Assembly: GCA_022496185.1 (NCBI GenBank)
Contig: WTXG01000140.1
Location: 1-64,000 of the forward strand
Origin: Multifurca ochricompacta
Lineage: Eukaryota; Basidiomycota; Agaricomycetes; Russulales; Russulaceae
DNA length: 64,000 nucleotides
Direction: 5' to 3'
A model generated the notes under the pieces. That model was not told where the DNA came from, made no database searches, and saw only the letters and a list, made by a program, of their open reading frames with translations. Position 1 is the first letter of the stretch, and each line of letters starts with the position of its first letter. A program made the position numbers and the translations under genes. Below, one piece after another: positions 9,815-20,638 of the stretch.

Positions 9815-11444
9815 ATGTCTGCCATTGTCTTTCCTCCCACCTTCAAATTTGACAAGCTCAACAGCTCCAACTGGCAGCAATGGTTGGTGTCCTTCACTGC
9901 CTTGCTGAGGATCAATGGGATGAAGAGGCACATTACTCATGATGCCCCTGAATTCCTGAATCCACTGAAGCCTGAGGATGGAGAAAAGGATGATGAGTAC
10001 ACTAAATGCTTCACACTTTGGTCAGAGCCAATGTATGTGGAATGGAACAGAGTGGAGGAGGTCCTCATGGGAGTTCTGGTGATGGTAACATCACCAGAAA
10101 CATATTCCCAAATTGCCTCTGACAGAACTTATCCTTCTGTCAATGCCAAGTATGAGCATTTGGAATCGCTCTATGGCTCAGTAGGTAGCATGGCCACCTA
10201 CAACTTGTGGTGCTCTGTGTCTTCCTTCCGCTTGGAGGAAGGCAAGCAATTCAGACCCCAGTTGCAGTGTGTGTTGGATGTGAGGAGCACTCTTAAAGAG
10301 AATGGGATGGAGATCTCAGATCTCCAGATGAGCTTTATTTTGCTCCAATCCCTGCCTCCATCCTACAATGCCATTGCTGGCTCCATCCTGGCATCAGGAG
10401 CTCCTGACCGTCTTTCCCCTCAGGACCTTGTACAAAGGTTCCTAAGTGAGGAAAGCCAACTAGCCAGCCCTGCAGGAAGTGGTGTTGGGGCTGCCCTTAA
10501 CAAGGCAGCCCATGTCAACAAAAATAAAAATAAGAAACAATCAAATTTCACACCACAACCTGCAGGTGCATCATTGTCCAATGATGTCACTTGCTTCTAT
10601 TGCCAGAAGCTGGGCCACAAGGCTAATGAATGTCGGCAAAGGAAACAGGACAGAGCCAATGCTGATGCAGGCAAAAAGGGCAACAAGAGGAAGGGGCAAG
10701 GCCCCAGTGTACAAACAAACTCCACACAAGTAGCTACCATAGTTAATGGTAGTGGAAGAATACAGGAGGTGCATGAGACACCTTGCATTTCACTTTATAC
10801 TTTAACCGTCAATATGCAAGAAGTCAATGATGGCAGCAACCCTTGGATGATGGATAGTGGAGCCACCACACACTTTACACCATATTTAGAAGATTTTTCT
10901 GAATATCTCCCACATATGGGACATCAAGTAACAATTGGTGATGGCTCCATAGTCCAAGTCAAAGGGACAGGCAAAGTGATATTAAAAACTCATAACAACT
11001 ATGAGTTAGAGTTAAACAATGTCTATTATATGCCTGGCAGTGAAATAATACTGTCAACTAGCTGCATCACTGACAAAGGCAGATCAGTGGAGTTCACTCC
11101 ATCTGAGGTGAAGATAAAGTACAATAATGCTATCATAGTGGAAGGTGTCAAGGCTATGGGACTCTATTGGGTCTTTGGGAAAACTATGCAAAATTTGAAC
11201 ACTGCTTCCCACAAATCTGCATCAAGTAGCCTTGAAACCTGGCATTTGCGCATGGGTCATATGTCGAAAGAGGCCCTCAAAAGACATGCTCCTAAGGCTG
11301 TAAAAGGCCTTAGTATTGATAATAGCCAAGTGGAAGACAAGCCATGTTATGGTTGTGAAATGGGAAAGTCACACCATCTTCCATTCCCTCCCTCTCAAAA
11401 GAGAGCTTCAGTGCCCTTGGAAGTCATTCATAGTGACCTAGTTG
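9815..11444 (+). pseudogene. Copia-B gag, protease and start of integrase
   Basis: One open frame from an ATG at 9815 (MSAIVFPPTFKFDKLNSSNW), chosen because it aligns with the Copia-A start at 14236. The frame actually stays open from 9773. Gag core blocks: YPSVNAKYEHLESLYGSVGS, VQRFLSEESQLA; zinc knuckle CFYCQKLGHKANEC. The protease has the normal MMDSGATTHFTP. The integrase zinc domain is LETWHLRMGHMSKEALKRH ... CYGCEMGKSHHLPF. The frame is interrupted at 11444 inside the integrase core (VIHSDLV) by a solo LTR and continues at 12353. The part before the break has no stop, so this half decayed less than the RT half. Confidence 0.93.
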
Positions 11445-12352
11445 TGTCACGGCTCTACTTTATTTTTCCTTTTCTTTTCTCCCTTTTGGATCACATGACT
11501 GTGGGAAGAATCCCCAGCAGTCTCAACACATGATCATGGGAATGTAGTCGTGACATGGATCATGTGACCGAGTCACATGTAATAGTCACATGCTGCTTAG
11601 TCAGCACAAGAGCCACTCAACAATAACAAGTCGATTCTCTATTGTGTTTACTACAATAGACAAGGCCCCACAGTCTAGATGGTTCTAGACCAAGTGGAGC
11701 TGTTATCAAGATAAGAGGAGTCCAGCCTAGAAGGTTCTAGGTAAGTGGAGCTCTAGATAAGGGCCCAGGTTGGGCCATGGCCAATTATAGCACAGTTTCA
11801 CATGTATCAGTAGATAGACGTGTTCCAGACCTAAGGGCTAGACTACATATCAGTTATCTACTCCACAGTGACATCATTATGACATCACACTGTGGAGCAT
11901 GATCAGTCAGCAGAGTAAAGCAGCTTACGAATCACAAAGATAAGGCTCAGTCAGCAATACAGCTGACTGATACTTGCTGATTCTTGCTTACACTTATCGC
12001 TTACCTCGTTACACTGAGAAATGTATATAAGACCCTCTGTAACAGCCTGTAGCCCCCATCTTGTCCTCTTGGGGCTGCAGGTGAGTAACTGTCTACACGA
12101 GTTCGATACATAGTGCTTATGGTATCACTGCCTCCCTGTGTGACTCGATCCTTTGGATCTTGTCCTCTTGGGGCTGCAGCTTCTTCCAGTTTCAGAACAC
12201 CATCATCGTGGTTGTATAAACCACAGTGGGTGACACAGTTCCTGGTCATTGCTTGACGCGTGACATTTGCCTCCGCGGTACGCCCAACGACTTAGGTCAC
12301 CACACCTTTGCCCTTCCTGTTTCTAAGTGTACACAGAGCTTCACCCGTTACA
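11445..12352 (+). mobile_element. Solo LTR of an otherwise unseen family
   Basis: A 908-bp sequence from TGTCACGGCTCT to CACCCGTTACA with exact 5-bp duplication AGTTG (11440-11444 and 12353-12357). The TGT...ACA ends, the size and a TATA-like TGTATATAAGACC near 12023 identify it as a solo LTR. It contains a direct repeat CTTGTCCTCTTGGGGCTGCA (near 12060 and 12159). No other copy is in the window, so its internal region cannot be assigned. Confidence 0.85.
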
Positions 12353-12789
12353 AGTTGGTCCACTACAATGTACTTCAATTCAAGGAAACCTATACTTCAC
12401 CACCTTCATAGATGACTTTAGCAGGACAGCTCTAATCGTAGCTATGAAGGCTAAAAGTGATTTTACATCAGTTTTCTGTAATATTAAGGCATTCTTGGAA
12501 AATAAAACAGACAAGAAAATAAAGACCTTACACACAGACCAAGGTGGCGAGTTTGTCAATAGGGAGCTGAAGTCAATACTTGAGAAGGCTGGCATAGAGC
12601 ATAAATTGACAATGCCATATTCCCCACAACAAAATGGAAGGGCTGAAAGGTTCAACAGAACCATCATGGAAAAGGCCACAAGCATGCTGCATCATGCTGG
12701 TCTTTCCCTTGGTTTCTGGGAATGTGCAGTGTGAACAGCATGTCACATATACAACAGAACGCCCATCCATTCTAATAAGTGGAGGACAC
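12353..12789 (+). pseudogene. Copia-B integrase core, second piece
   Basis: Resumes exactly where 11444 stopped: NLYFTTFIDDFSRTALIVAM, KIKTLHTDQGGEFVNRELKS with a catalytic Asp, and MPYSPQQNGRAERFNRTIME with the catalytic Glu. A TGA follows FWECAV (near 12734), where Copia-A has Glu (GAG). It ends at 12789 in the GACAC duplication of Copia-A and continues at 19320. Confidence 0.92.
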
Positions 12790-13301
12790 TGTTGACACGG
12801 GACGTGTCTGGAGATGCTTCAGGCATCTAAGGATCACTTTAGCTGTAGATAAGATTAGATTAGGTTCCGGAGTTTCGGACTTTTTACGATATCTTTATTA
12901 CATTTCTTTCTCTCCTTACTCAGCTGATTAGTGATGTCCTTAGTAATGTGCAGTAAGCATGTGATATCTCCTTGGCCAATGGCCTATATCCCTCTCCTTT
13001 ATTGTCCAGCACTTGCGGACCTATTCCCAGTGTGCACAGACCATTTCCCCTGGCCCCCATGGGTATATAAGGGTGTCTGTTTCGTCTCTTCACTTCAGAG
13101 TTCTTCTACCTCTGAAGTGTAAGTGCTTCCTTTACTATACTGATTCTATACCTTTAACTAACCATCTTATGTAGACTACTGTTTTCTAGGTCAGTAGTAT
13201 AGTTAATATAAGAGTTCTTCTACCTCTGAAGTACTATCTGTTTTCTAGCCTAACCCGCTACTAACCACAGTCAGTATAACCAGCAGCATGATTGTTTGAC
13301 A
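12790..13301 (+). repeat. Copia-A 5' LTR
   Basis: 512 bp, TGTTGACACGGG to GATTGTTTGACA. TATATAA at 13064-13070; perfect inverted repeat CACTTCAGAG / CTCTGAAGTG at 13091-13100 and 13110-13119, beginning 27 nt after the TATA box. A second, partial copy of this module (AGAGTTCTTCTACCTCTGAA) follows about 115 nt later. Confidence 0.95.
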
Positions 13302-14235
13302 GGTTATGGGCCCTGCCGCTCATACTGATCTGTAATTTCCCTTTGTTCATTACAGCCCAACTCGCTTTTTGCACACAAGCTCACAAAAGCTTCAAAGTCT
13401 TTCCCACCAGCTTCTTCCTGTGAGCTTTCCTATTTACTGTCTGTGCACCTTAACACCCCACAGGATGACGCAGTTTACTGCTCATCCTGAACTGTTTGGC
13501 TAGCCCTTTGGGGTTCTTGCAAAAGGTGATGAGGGACCCTAAGTGGGTGAAACACCTTGAGCTCCTTGAGTGCCACTAGGTATTAGTAATTTCTTAGTTA
13601 TAGCTGGATTTTCATCCCATAGATAGTCTTAGTAGGCCTATAGCCAGAAGCTTGTGGCTTTAAGTCCAGTTAATGCTTGGCTCGATCCGTAAGCCAGGTT
13701 TAGTGACCTGCAGGTAGAGTTTAGGGTCTAGAACAAGGCATGGGTAGTCACTCCCATGACGCTTGGGCTCGATACAAGTAGGCTGCACTACTATAGTCTT
13801 TACATAGTAGCTAGAAGGTTTTGTCTCTGGGCAGAAGTATTGCTGCCATATTGTGGGGGTTTGCCCCACCAGAGGAAACCTAATAGTCTACTCAGTCATG
13901 GCCCCAATCATCTAGGGCTTAATCATGGACTCCACCACCAGCATTAGAGGAAGGGCTATACACCCTTTGTCTCTAATGGAACTTGCAGTTGGCTCATCCA
14001 TGACATGACTCCCAGTCCTGACTACACTAGACACTCTGGCTAGTCTACCAGAGCTTATGTCTAGTTGCAGGATTGTGCTAGACAGCTTTACTATACCTAG
14101 AAAGTTGCACAACAAAGGCAGGACCTTCTTAGGTTCTGAAGCATAGCGCCACAGTATGGGGTGGCACTCTTAAGCGAGACCTGGGCACTGGTTCTAACTG
14201 CTCCTTGGAACCAGGAACACTTATAACATCTCACA
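13302..14235 (+). promoter_or_regulatory. Copia-A primer-binding site and structured leader
   Basis: Starts with GGTTATGGGCCCTGCC, a 16-nt complement of the initiator tRNA-Met anticodon arm. The 0.93-kb leader has no long frame. Inverted repeats visible by eye: CATGGG/CCCATG near 13739-13758; AGGTTT...CTCTGG pairing with CCAGAG...AAACCT (about 13816-13830 with 13869-13881), enclosing GTGGGG/CCCCAC (13853-13869). The same architecture with changed bases occurs in Copia-B. An untranslated leader this long suggests an RNA-level function. Confidence 0.72.
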
Positions 14236-16458
14236 ATGCCATCCTCAATCGTCTTCCCTCCCTCTTCCAAGATGGAGCACCTCGATGGGTCAAACTGGCA
14301 GGTTTGGTCTGCCAACTTTAACGCCCTTTTGAGGATGAATGGGCTCAGGAGGCACATTATTACCTCCTACCCTGATATGCCCCTCCTCCCAGAAGATAAA
14401 GATGAAAAAGAAAAAATGCAGAAGGAGGTTGTTGATCCCATCCTTAGGGAATGGATGGGAGAGGATGAAATGTTAATTGGGCTACTTTACCTCAATGTAA
14501 CCCAGGAGGTCTACAGTCAAGTAACCTCCGATGCTGATTATCCTTCTCTTTTTGAGAAGTATAATAAGTTGGAACGGCTTTATGGTGCTGTAGGGAGCAT
14601 GGCCACGTATAATTTGTGGCTTGCCCTGGTGTCCTTCCGTTTGGATGAAGGACAGCCATTCAGGACCCAATTACAGAAGGTCCTGGATGCCAGGAGTACC
14701 CTAAGGGAGAACGGGATGGAGGTTAATAACCTCCAGATGAGCTTTATTTTGTTAAAAGCTCTCCCTGACTCCTACAGTAGCATTGCCGGCTCCATACTGG
14801 CCTCTGGTGATCCAGAGCGTCTTTCTCCTCAGGACCTTGTGCAGAGGTTCCTAAACGAGGAGAGTCGCCTGGCGGGTCCCTCGGGAAGTGGTAGTGCAGT
14901 CCTATCTAAGGCTGCACCTGTCAAATCAAACAACAAACAAAAAAATTTATCACCACTTCCTGCTGCTGCCCCTGGTTCACAAGGGGTGGTCTGCTTCTAT
15001 TGTCAAAAGCCTGGACACAAGTCCAATGCTTGCGCAAAGAAGAAGAAGGACCTGGAGAATGCCAAAAAGGGCAAGGCAGGGAACAAGAAGAGGGCTGAGG
15101 CCCAACATGTACATACTATAGCCACTGTAGTTAACGGTAGTGGCAAAATAGAGGAGGTGCAAGAAGCACCTCGCATTCGCCTTTATGTTCACACCTATAA
15201 TCTGGACATCAACTCAGATTATTGGATGCTTGATAGTGGAGCAACGTCTCATTTCAGTCCAAACCTTGAAGACTTTGATACATATAAAGTCGACACAACC
15301 CATGAAGTATCACTGGGTGACAACTCCATAGTCAAAACAAGTGGAGTTGGCACTGTGATCATCAGAACTGATCAAGGTTTCGACTTGGAATTGAGCAATG
15401 TGCTCCACATGCCTGGAGGACATAAAATACTCTCCACCAGTGCCCTAATAGAAAAAGGGGCAACTGTGTTCTTTGATAATAAGAAGGCAACAATTAAATA
15501 TGGCGACAATATTATAGTGGAAGCATGGAAGTTTGGCAAATTGTATTGGGTACTAGGCAAACATGTCCTAAGCAGTATCCATACATCTGCATCTGCCTCA
15601 CTAGAAATCTGGCATCAAAGAATGGGCCATATGTCAAAAGAGGCCCTGAAGAGATATGCTCCTGAGGCAGTTAAAGGCCTCAAGATTAATAATAGCCAAG
15701 TGGAAGACAAGCCGTGTTATGGCTGTGAAATGGGCAAATCCCATCGTCTTCCATTTCCCCCATCTTCGAAGTGCGCATCAGCCCCCCTTGAGATCCTTCA
15801 TAGTGATCTCGTAGGTCCCTTGCAGTGCAGTTCAATACAAGGGAATCTATACTTTGCCACCTTCTTGGACGACTTTAGCAAATATGCTTTAATCATTCCA
15901 ATGAAGTCAAAAGATCTGTTTACACCAGTTTTTAATAAACTGAAGACACTACTTGAAAATAAATTTAACTGTAAAATCAAGTGTCTTCATACAGATCATG
16001 GTGGCGAGTATGTGAACAAGGCGCTGAAGGCAATGCTTGAAGATTATGGCATAGAGCATAAACTTACGATGCCGTACAGTCCACAACAGAATGGAAGAGC
16101 TGAGAGATTCAATAGAACCATTATGGAAAAAGGCACTAGCATGCTGCACAATGCTGGCCTGTCTCTCGGTTTTTGGGAGTGTGCTGTTGAGACAGCATGT
16201 CATATTTATAACAGAACTCCCATCTGTTCTAATAAGTGGAAAACTCCACTTGAGCTTCTGGTTGGGAACAAACCAGATGTCTCGTATTTTAAGGTCTTTG
16301 GTTGCAAAGCCTATTATCATGTTCCAGAGGGCAAGTGGCGTAAACTAGATCCCAAAGCCAGGGAAGCCGTCTTTGTCAGATATGAGCCCACGTCTAAGGG
16401 CTATACACTTTGGGATAGTCGTATCCGGTCTCTTTTTTTCACGAGATGTTACATTTGA
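14236..16458 (+). CDS. Copia-A Gag-protease-integrase polyprotein
   Basis: A 740-codon open frame. Residues 1-215 are the copia gag core (FEKYNKLERLYGAVGSMATY, LRENGMEVNNLQMSFILLKA); a zinc knuckle CFYCQKPGHKSNAC lies near residue 255. The aspartic protease has MLDSGATSHFSP near residue 332. The integrase zinc domain is SLEIWHQRMGHMSKEALKRY ... CYGCEMGKSHRLPF, and the core has HSDLVGPLQC, CLHTDHGGEYVNKAL and PQQNGRAERFNR, giving D, D and E. The end (YFKVFGCKAYYHVPEGKWRK) is the integrase tail. The frame terminates after a run of T at about 16430, where Copia-B reads on in the other frame; a single inserted base explains the stop. Product: capsid, nucleocapsid, protease and integrase for the virus-like particle. 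Confidence 0.94.
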   Translation: MPSSIVFPPSSKMEHLDGSNWQVWSANFNALLRMNGLRRHIITSYPDMPLLPEDKDEKEKMQKEVVDPILREWMGEDEMLIGLLYLNVTQEVYSQVTSDADYPSLFEKYNKLERLYGAVGSMATYNLWLALVSFRLDEGQPFRTQLQKVLDARSTLRENGMEVNNLQMSFILLKALPDSYSSIAGSILASGDPERLSPQDLVQRFLNEESRLAGPSGSGSAVLSKAAPVKSNNKQKNLSPLPAAAPGSQGVVCFYCQKPGHKSNACAKKKKDLENAKKGKAGNKKRAEAQHVHTIATVVNGSGKIEEVQEAPRIRLYVHTYNLDINSDYWMLDSGATSHFSPNLEDFDTYKVDTTHEVSLGDNSIVKTSGVGTVIIRTDQGFDLELSNVLHMPGGHKILSTSALIEKGATVFFDNKKATIKYGDNIIVEAWKFGKLYWVLGKHVLSSIHTSASASLEIWHQRMGHMSKEALKRYAPEAVKGLKINNSQVEDKPCYGCEMGKSHRLPFPPSSKCASAPLEILHSDLVGPLQCSSIQGNLYFATFLDDFSKYALIIPMKSKDLFTPVFNKLKTLLENKFNCKIKCLHTDHGGEYVNKALKAMLEDYGIEHKLTMPYSPQQNGRAERFNRTIMEKGTSMLHNAGLSLGFWECAVETACHIYNRTPICSNKWKTPLELLVGNKPDVSYFKVFGCKAYYHVPEGKWRKLDPKAREAVFVRYEPTSKGYTLWDSRIRSLFFTRCYI

Positions 16459-16947
16459 TGAGAGATCCTTCCCATCCCACTCTGTAAGGACAACAGAGCA
16501 GATAAACCTATAGAGCAACCTACAGAAGGTGGCTCATTTACTTTACCAGGTGGCCCAGTCCAGCCACCACCAGCAACTGCTACACATGTTCCTGAGGCTC
16601 CTCAGATGAGGAAGACCTAGAAGAGGAACAGGAGGACATCGTACCTCCTCAATTACCACCACAGCCTACCACACCCACATGTAATGTAGACACCACACAC
16701 CCTCAGACTATATATCAGACCCCTCCATCACAAATCATGGAACCATCCTCCCCTCCCAAAAGAACCAAAGCAATCAGAAAATCACAAAGGATTGCAGACA
16801 GAATTCCTCAACTAATTTTCAGAGGACAAGTCCACGCTCTGAACAACGAGATAGGGCAATCCAAGAAGATTTAGACTTGGATACTGCACATCCCAATCGG
16901 AATCGTCGTCTGAATCCTCGTTCTACAATGAGGATAATGCAGAGTTT
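16459..16947 (+). pseudogene. Copia-A integrase-RT linker
   Basis: A Pro-, Gln- and Glu-rich linker in shifting frames (text such as TPTCNVDTTHPQTIYQTPPS and QIMEPSSPPKRTKAIRKSQR can be read). It corresponds to 19520-20058 of Copia-B. This region is naturally variable in copia elements. Single-base indels break it; no independent gene is seen. Confidence 0.7.
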
Positions 16948-18550
16948 GTGCAGGGTTCTTCCAGACTTGGTCAGATGGATCTACTCAATGCTGCAGGATC
17001 GCCTTATAGGGATCCTCTTACATTTAAAGAAGCAATGGAGTCTGATAATGCCAGTGATTGGCTTGAGGCATGTCAATATGAAATTGATGCCTTAGAAAAA
17101 CTTAAAGTGTGGCGCCTTGAAGACCTTCCTGAAGGTAGAAAGGCTGTAAAGTCCAAATGGGTCTTTAAATTGAAAGCAGATGGACGCTTTCGTGCTAGGC
17201 TTGTAGCAAAAGGGTTCACCCAAATAGAGGGGGTGGACTTCGATGAAACTTTCTCCCCAGTCGCCAGATTTGAGTCTCTTAGACTACTATTAGCATTGGC
17301 CGCGCTTGAGGATTGGGAAATCCACCAGATGGATGTCAAATCGGCATTCCTACATGGCGACCTGGATGAGGAGATTTATATGGAGCAACCTGTTGGTTTT
17401 GTCATTGCTGGACAAGAGTCCAAAGTTTGTAGGCTACAGAAGGCTCTGTATGGCCTCAAACAAGCTTCCCGAGCATGGAACTTACAATTCCATGCAGTTC
17501 TAATGAACTGAGCTTTACTCGGACGTACTCTGATGCAGGAGTATATGTGTATCATCACCAAGAGGGGGATGGTTCACTTTTCGTCATTTTATATGTTGAT
17601 GACATCACTATACTTGGGTCCTCCACTAAGAAGATCCAATGGCTGAAGGACTCTCTATCTAGCCGATATGAGATGACCGATCTTGGCGAAATCCAGTCCT
17701 ACCTTGGAGTTAACATCACCAGGGATCGTCCTAACAAGACACTGGAAATTGACCAGACAGCCTATGTATCTTCAATAGTTGAGAGGTTTGGAATGGGGGA
17801 TTCCAACCCAGTATATACTCCTCTACCCTCTGGTGTGGATGTTCATTTGGTCAAGTTTGAAGACCAAGCATCTACCTCTGATATTAAGAGGTATCAGCAG
17901 TTAATGGGGTCTCTGCTTTGGGTGCAGATTGGAAGCAGACCTGACATTAGTTTTGCTGTTGCATGCCTTAGCCAATTTGCTTCCAACCCTTCCCAGCAGC
18001 ACATGCGACTAGCAAAGTATGTCTTAGCCTATTAAATGCTACAAAAGACTACAAGTTGCGCTATTCTGGAGGGAATGGTGAAGTTGGCCTTCATGGCTTT
18101 GCGGACTCCTCATGGGGAGATCAAGAGGACCGCCACTCCACCTCAGGCTACATCTTTTTCCTTGCCAATGGAGCCATTAGTTGGTGTTCCAGGAAACAAA
18201 GACAGTAGCACAGTCCACCACTGAAGCCGAGTATATGAGCCTAGCTGAGGCTTCAAATCAGGCAGCGTGGTATAGGACATTTATGCAGGAATTGGGATAT
18301 GAAGTTAGTTCACCCATACAACTGCATTGTGACAATAAGGGTGCAGTAGATCTTGCATTAAACCCTGTCACAGGAAGGCGATCAAAGCACATACCAATAA
18401 AGTACCATGCCATTAGGGAGTATGTAGAATCACACCAGATGACTTGGTGTGAACTCCCACTGGAGAGATGCTAGCAGATGGCCTTACAAAGTCTCTGCCT
18501 AGATCATCTTTTGATCTCATGGTAACTGGATTTGGACTAGTGCTGGAATG
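16948..18550 (+). pseudogene. Copia-A reverse transcriptase-RNase H (frameshifted)
   Basis: RT blocks in order: YRDPLTFKEAMESDNASDWL, SKWVFKLKADGRFRARLVAK, FTQIEGVDFDETFSPVARFE, HQMDVKSAFLHGDLDEEIYM, LQKALYGLKQASRAW, then the intact YVDD at about 17592-17603 and MTDLGEIQSYLGVNITRD. RNase H: GFADSSWGDQED, QSTTEAEYMSLAEA, LHCDNKGAVDLALN and KHIPIKYHAIREYVE. The frame changes at about 17505, 18030, 18197 and 18440; in the aligned Copia-B sequence each place differs by one base. All catalytic residues are kept, so the frameshifts are either very recent or assembly errors. Confidence 0.92.
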
Positions 18551-18802
18551 AAGGAGCTGGAATCTGGAGACTTTGTTCACCATTTCACTTTCCCACCATG
18601 CCACATGAGCATGTTCTCGACCTCGAGAGTGACGCAAGAGGTGTGTAGACTTGCATAAGCGAATCTACAACTCGTATGCAAAACTCACAAAGAGTTAGAG
18701 AAGTTGGATCTCTGGCTGGTGATATGTTCGTTCAATTGTGAACAGCAGTGTGCTCATTCAATTCATTCCATCTTAATGATCGATGCCTTCACCATGGAGG
18801 GA

Positions 18803-19314
18803 TGTTGACAGGGACGTGTCTGGAGATGCTTCAGGCATCTAAGGATCGCTTTAGCTGTAGATAAGATTAGATTAGGTTCCGGAGTTTCGGACTTTTTACG
18901 ATATCTTTATTACATTTCTTTCTCACCTTACTCAGCTGATTAGTGATGTCCTTAGTAATGCGCAGTAAGCATGTGATATCTCTTTGGCCAATGGCCTTTA
19001 TCCCTCTCTTTATTGTCCGGCACTTGTGGACTTATTCCCAGTGCGCACAGACCATTTCCCCTGGCCCCCATGGGTATATAAGGGTGTCTGTTTCGTCTCT
19101 TTCACTTCAGAGTTCTTCTACCTCTGAAGTGTAAGTGCTTCCTTTACTATACTGATTCTATACCTTTAACTAACTGTCTTATGTAGACTATCTGTTTTCT
19201 AGGTCAGTAGTATAGTTAATATAAGAGTTCTTCTACCTCTGAAGTACTATCTGTTTTCTAGCCTAACCCGCTACTAACCACAGTCAGTATAACCAGCAGC
19301 ATGATTGTTTGACA
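18803..19314 (+). repeat. Copia-A 3' LTR
   Basis: 512-bp mate of 12790-13301 with a small number of differences. Preceded by the purine tract GGAGGGA (18797-18802 region). TATATAAGGG and the CTTCAGAG inverted repeat are kept. Confidence 0.95.
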
Positions 19315-19319
19315 GACAC

Positions 19320-20060
19320 CACTTGAGCTTCTGGATGGGGACATTCCAGATGTCTCCTACTTTAAAATATTTGGCTGCTTAGCCTATTACACTGTCCCAG
19401 AGGATAAAAGATGTAAACTGGACCACAAAGCCAGAGAGACAGTCTTTGTTGGGTATGCGCCCCATTCTAAAGGATATCTTCTATGGGATATGCATACTTG
19501 ATCCTTCGTATTGTCAAGAGATGTGACATTTGATGAAGGATCCTTTCCATCCAACCTTGCAAAGGACAGCAAGGGAAAGCAAAAGGAAAAAGTTACACCT
19601 TTTGTGCTAGAAGTTGAGAGGCCTGTCCAGCCTCAACCAGCAATAGCCACAGTTCCTCAGGCTCCTGAAGATAAGGAAGCTGAGGTTGAGGAACAGGAGG
19701 TAGTGGAACCTCCTCAAATAAATCCTGAGCCTACCACACCTGAAAGAGATGTAGACACACATGATGTTACTATCTATCAGACACCTCCATCCCAAATCAT
19801 GGAACCATCTGAACTCCCCCAGAGAACTCATGCCAAGAGACAATCCAAGAAGAATGTCAGCAGACTTCCCCAACCAGTCTTTACTAGGGAAAGTCCACGC
19901 TCTCAGCAATGTGATGGGGCTGTGCAGGAAGATGTAGATCTTGATACTGCCTGTCCCAAACATTCTGTCACATGAATCCTCAATTTTATAATGAGGATAA
20001 TGCTGAGTTTGTGCAAGGTTCTTCCAGACTTGGGCATATGGAGTTGTTAAATGCCACAGG
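19320..20060 (+). pseudogene. Copia-B integrase tail and linker
   Basis: Continues Copia-B after Copia-A: LELLDGDIPDVSYFKIFGCL-like text, RETVFVGYAPHSKGYLLWDM, a TGA at about 19500, then SRDVTFDEGSFPSNLAKDSK and a Glu/Pro-rich linker (VEEQEVVEPPQINPEPTTPE). It ends in ACAGG, the target duplication of Ty3-C, and resumes at 27511. Confidence 0.9.
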
Positions 20061-20636
20061 TGTTACGAACCCCGTCTCTTCCTGTGTTCTTTTTCTTATC
20101 CAGTAACAACCCCTCCCTACCGCCCACGCTTCATTATCAGATCACGTCTCCATCGTGGGATCCGTCACATGCTCTTCGTCCATCCCCATGACCATCTTGT
20201 TTATCCATGTTTACTTGCGACTGTCTCTGTTTATCTCTTATCTTCTTATCATATGACCGGACACTTACTTAATACCCTATCAGAAGCTAGACTTTATGCT
20301 GTCCGCTTCTGTATATTTGGGCCCACTTGACTCCATGTCCTTATCTTGTAGACGCCCATCGAGTTACATATATAAGTCCACTGTAGCTACACTGTAGACC
20401 TCAGACTTGACTTATTGAATACATCGGTGCCTGTCTTCTGGACATTCCCCTTTGATCTCTGACTCAGTTGTCTCAAGTACTTCGGGTACTTTTCCATTCA
20501 ACATTGTCTTAGGGAGCGCCCCTTTGACTTTGACTCATCCCGCTCAATCTCCAAGAAGCCTTATTGGTTTCTTATCTGAACCTACGAATCGCACTGTCAC
20601 ACAAGTCGTGTGGAACGTCCCGCACCGGGCATAACA
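20061..20636 (+). repeat. Ty3-C 5' LTR
   Basis: 576 bp, TGTTACGAACCCC to CCGGGCATAACA. TATATAA at 20369-20375. The 11-mer AGACTTGACTT at 20403-20413 lies about 34 nt downstream of the TATA start and is the predicted transcript 5' end; it is exactly complementary to the primer-binding site just after the LTR. Confidence 0.95.
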
Positions 20637-20638
20637 TC

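Larger units (their letters stand above)
12790..19314 (+). mobile_element. Copia-A, full-length copia element nested in Copia-B
   Basis: A 6525-bp element with two 512-bp LTRs and exact target duplication GACAC (12785-12789 and 19315-19319). All copia domains are present with intact catalytic motifs (protease DSGATSH, integrase D-D-E, RT YVDD). The coding region is broken only by about five single-base indels, several in homopolymer runs. Solo LTRs of this family sit at 574 and 62725. It is one of the youngest insertions in the window because it splits Copia-B, which splits Ty3-D. Confidence 0.95.

Noticed and set aside
13660..13800. Possible tRNA gene in the Copia-A leader (GGCTCGATCC, GGCTCGATACAAG)
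   Set aside because: No acceptor stem, no proper A box spacing; better explained by conserved leader RNA structure shared with Copia-B.
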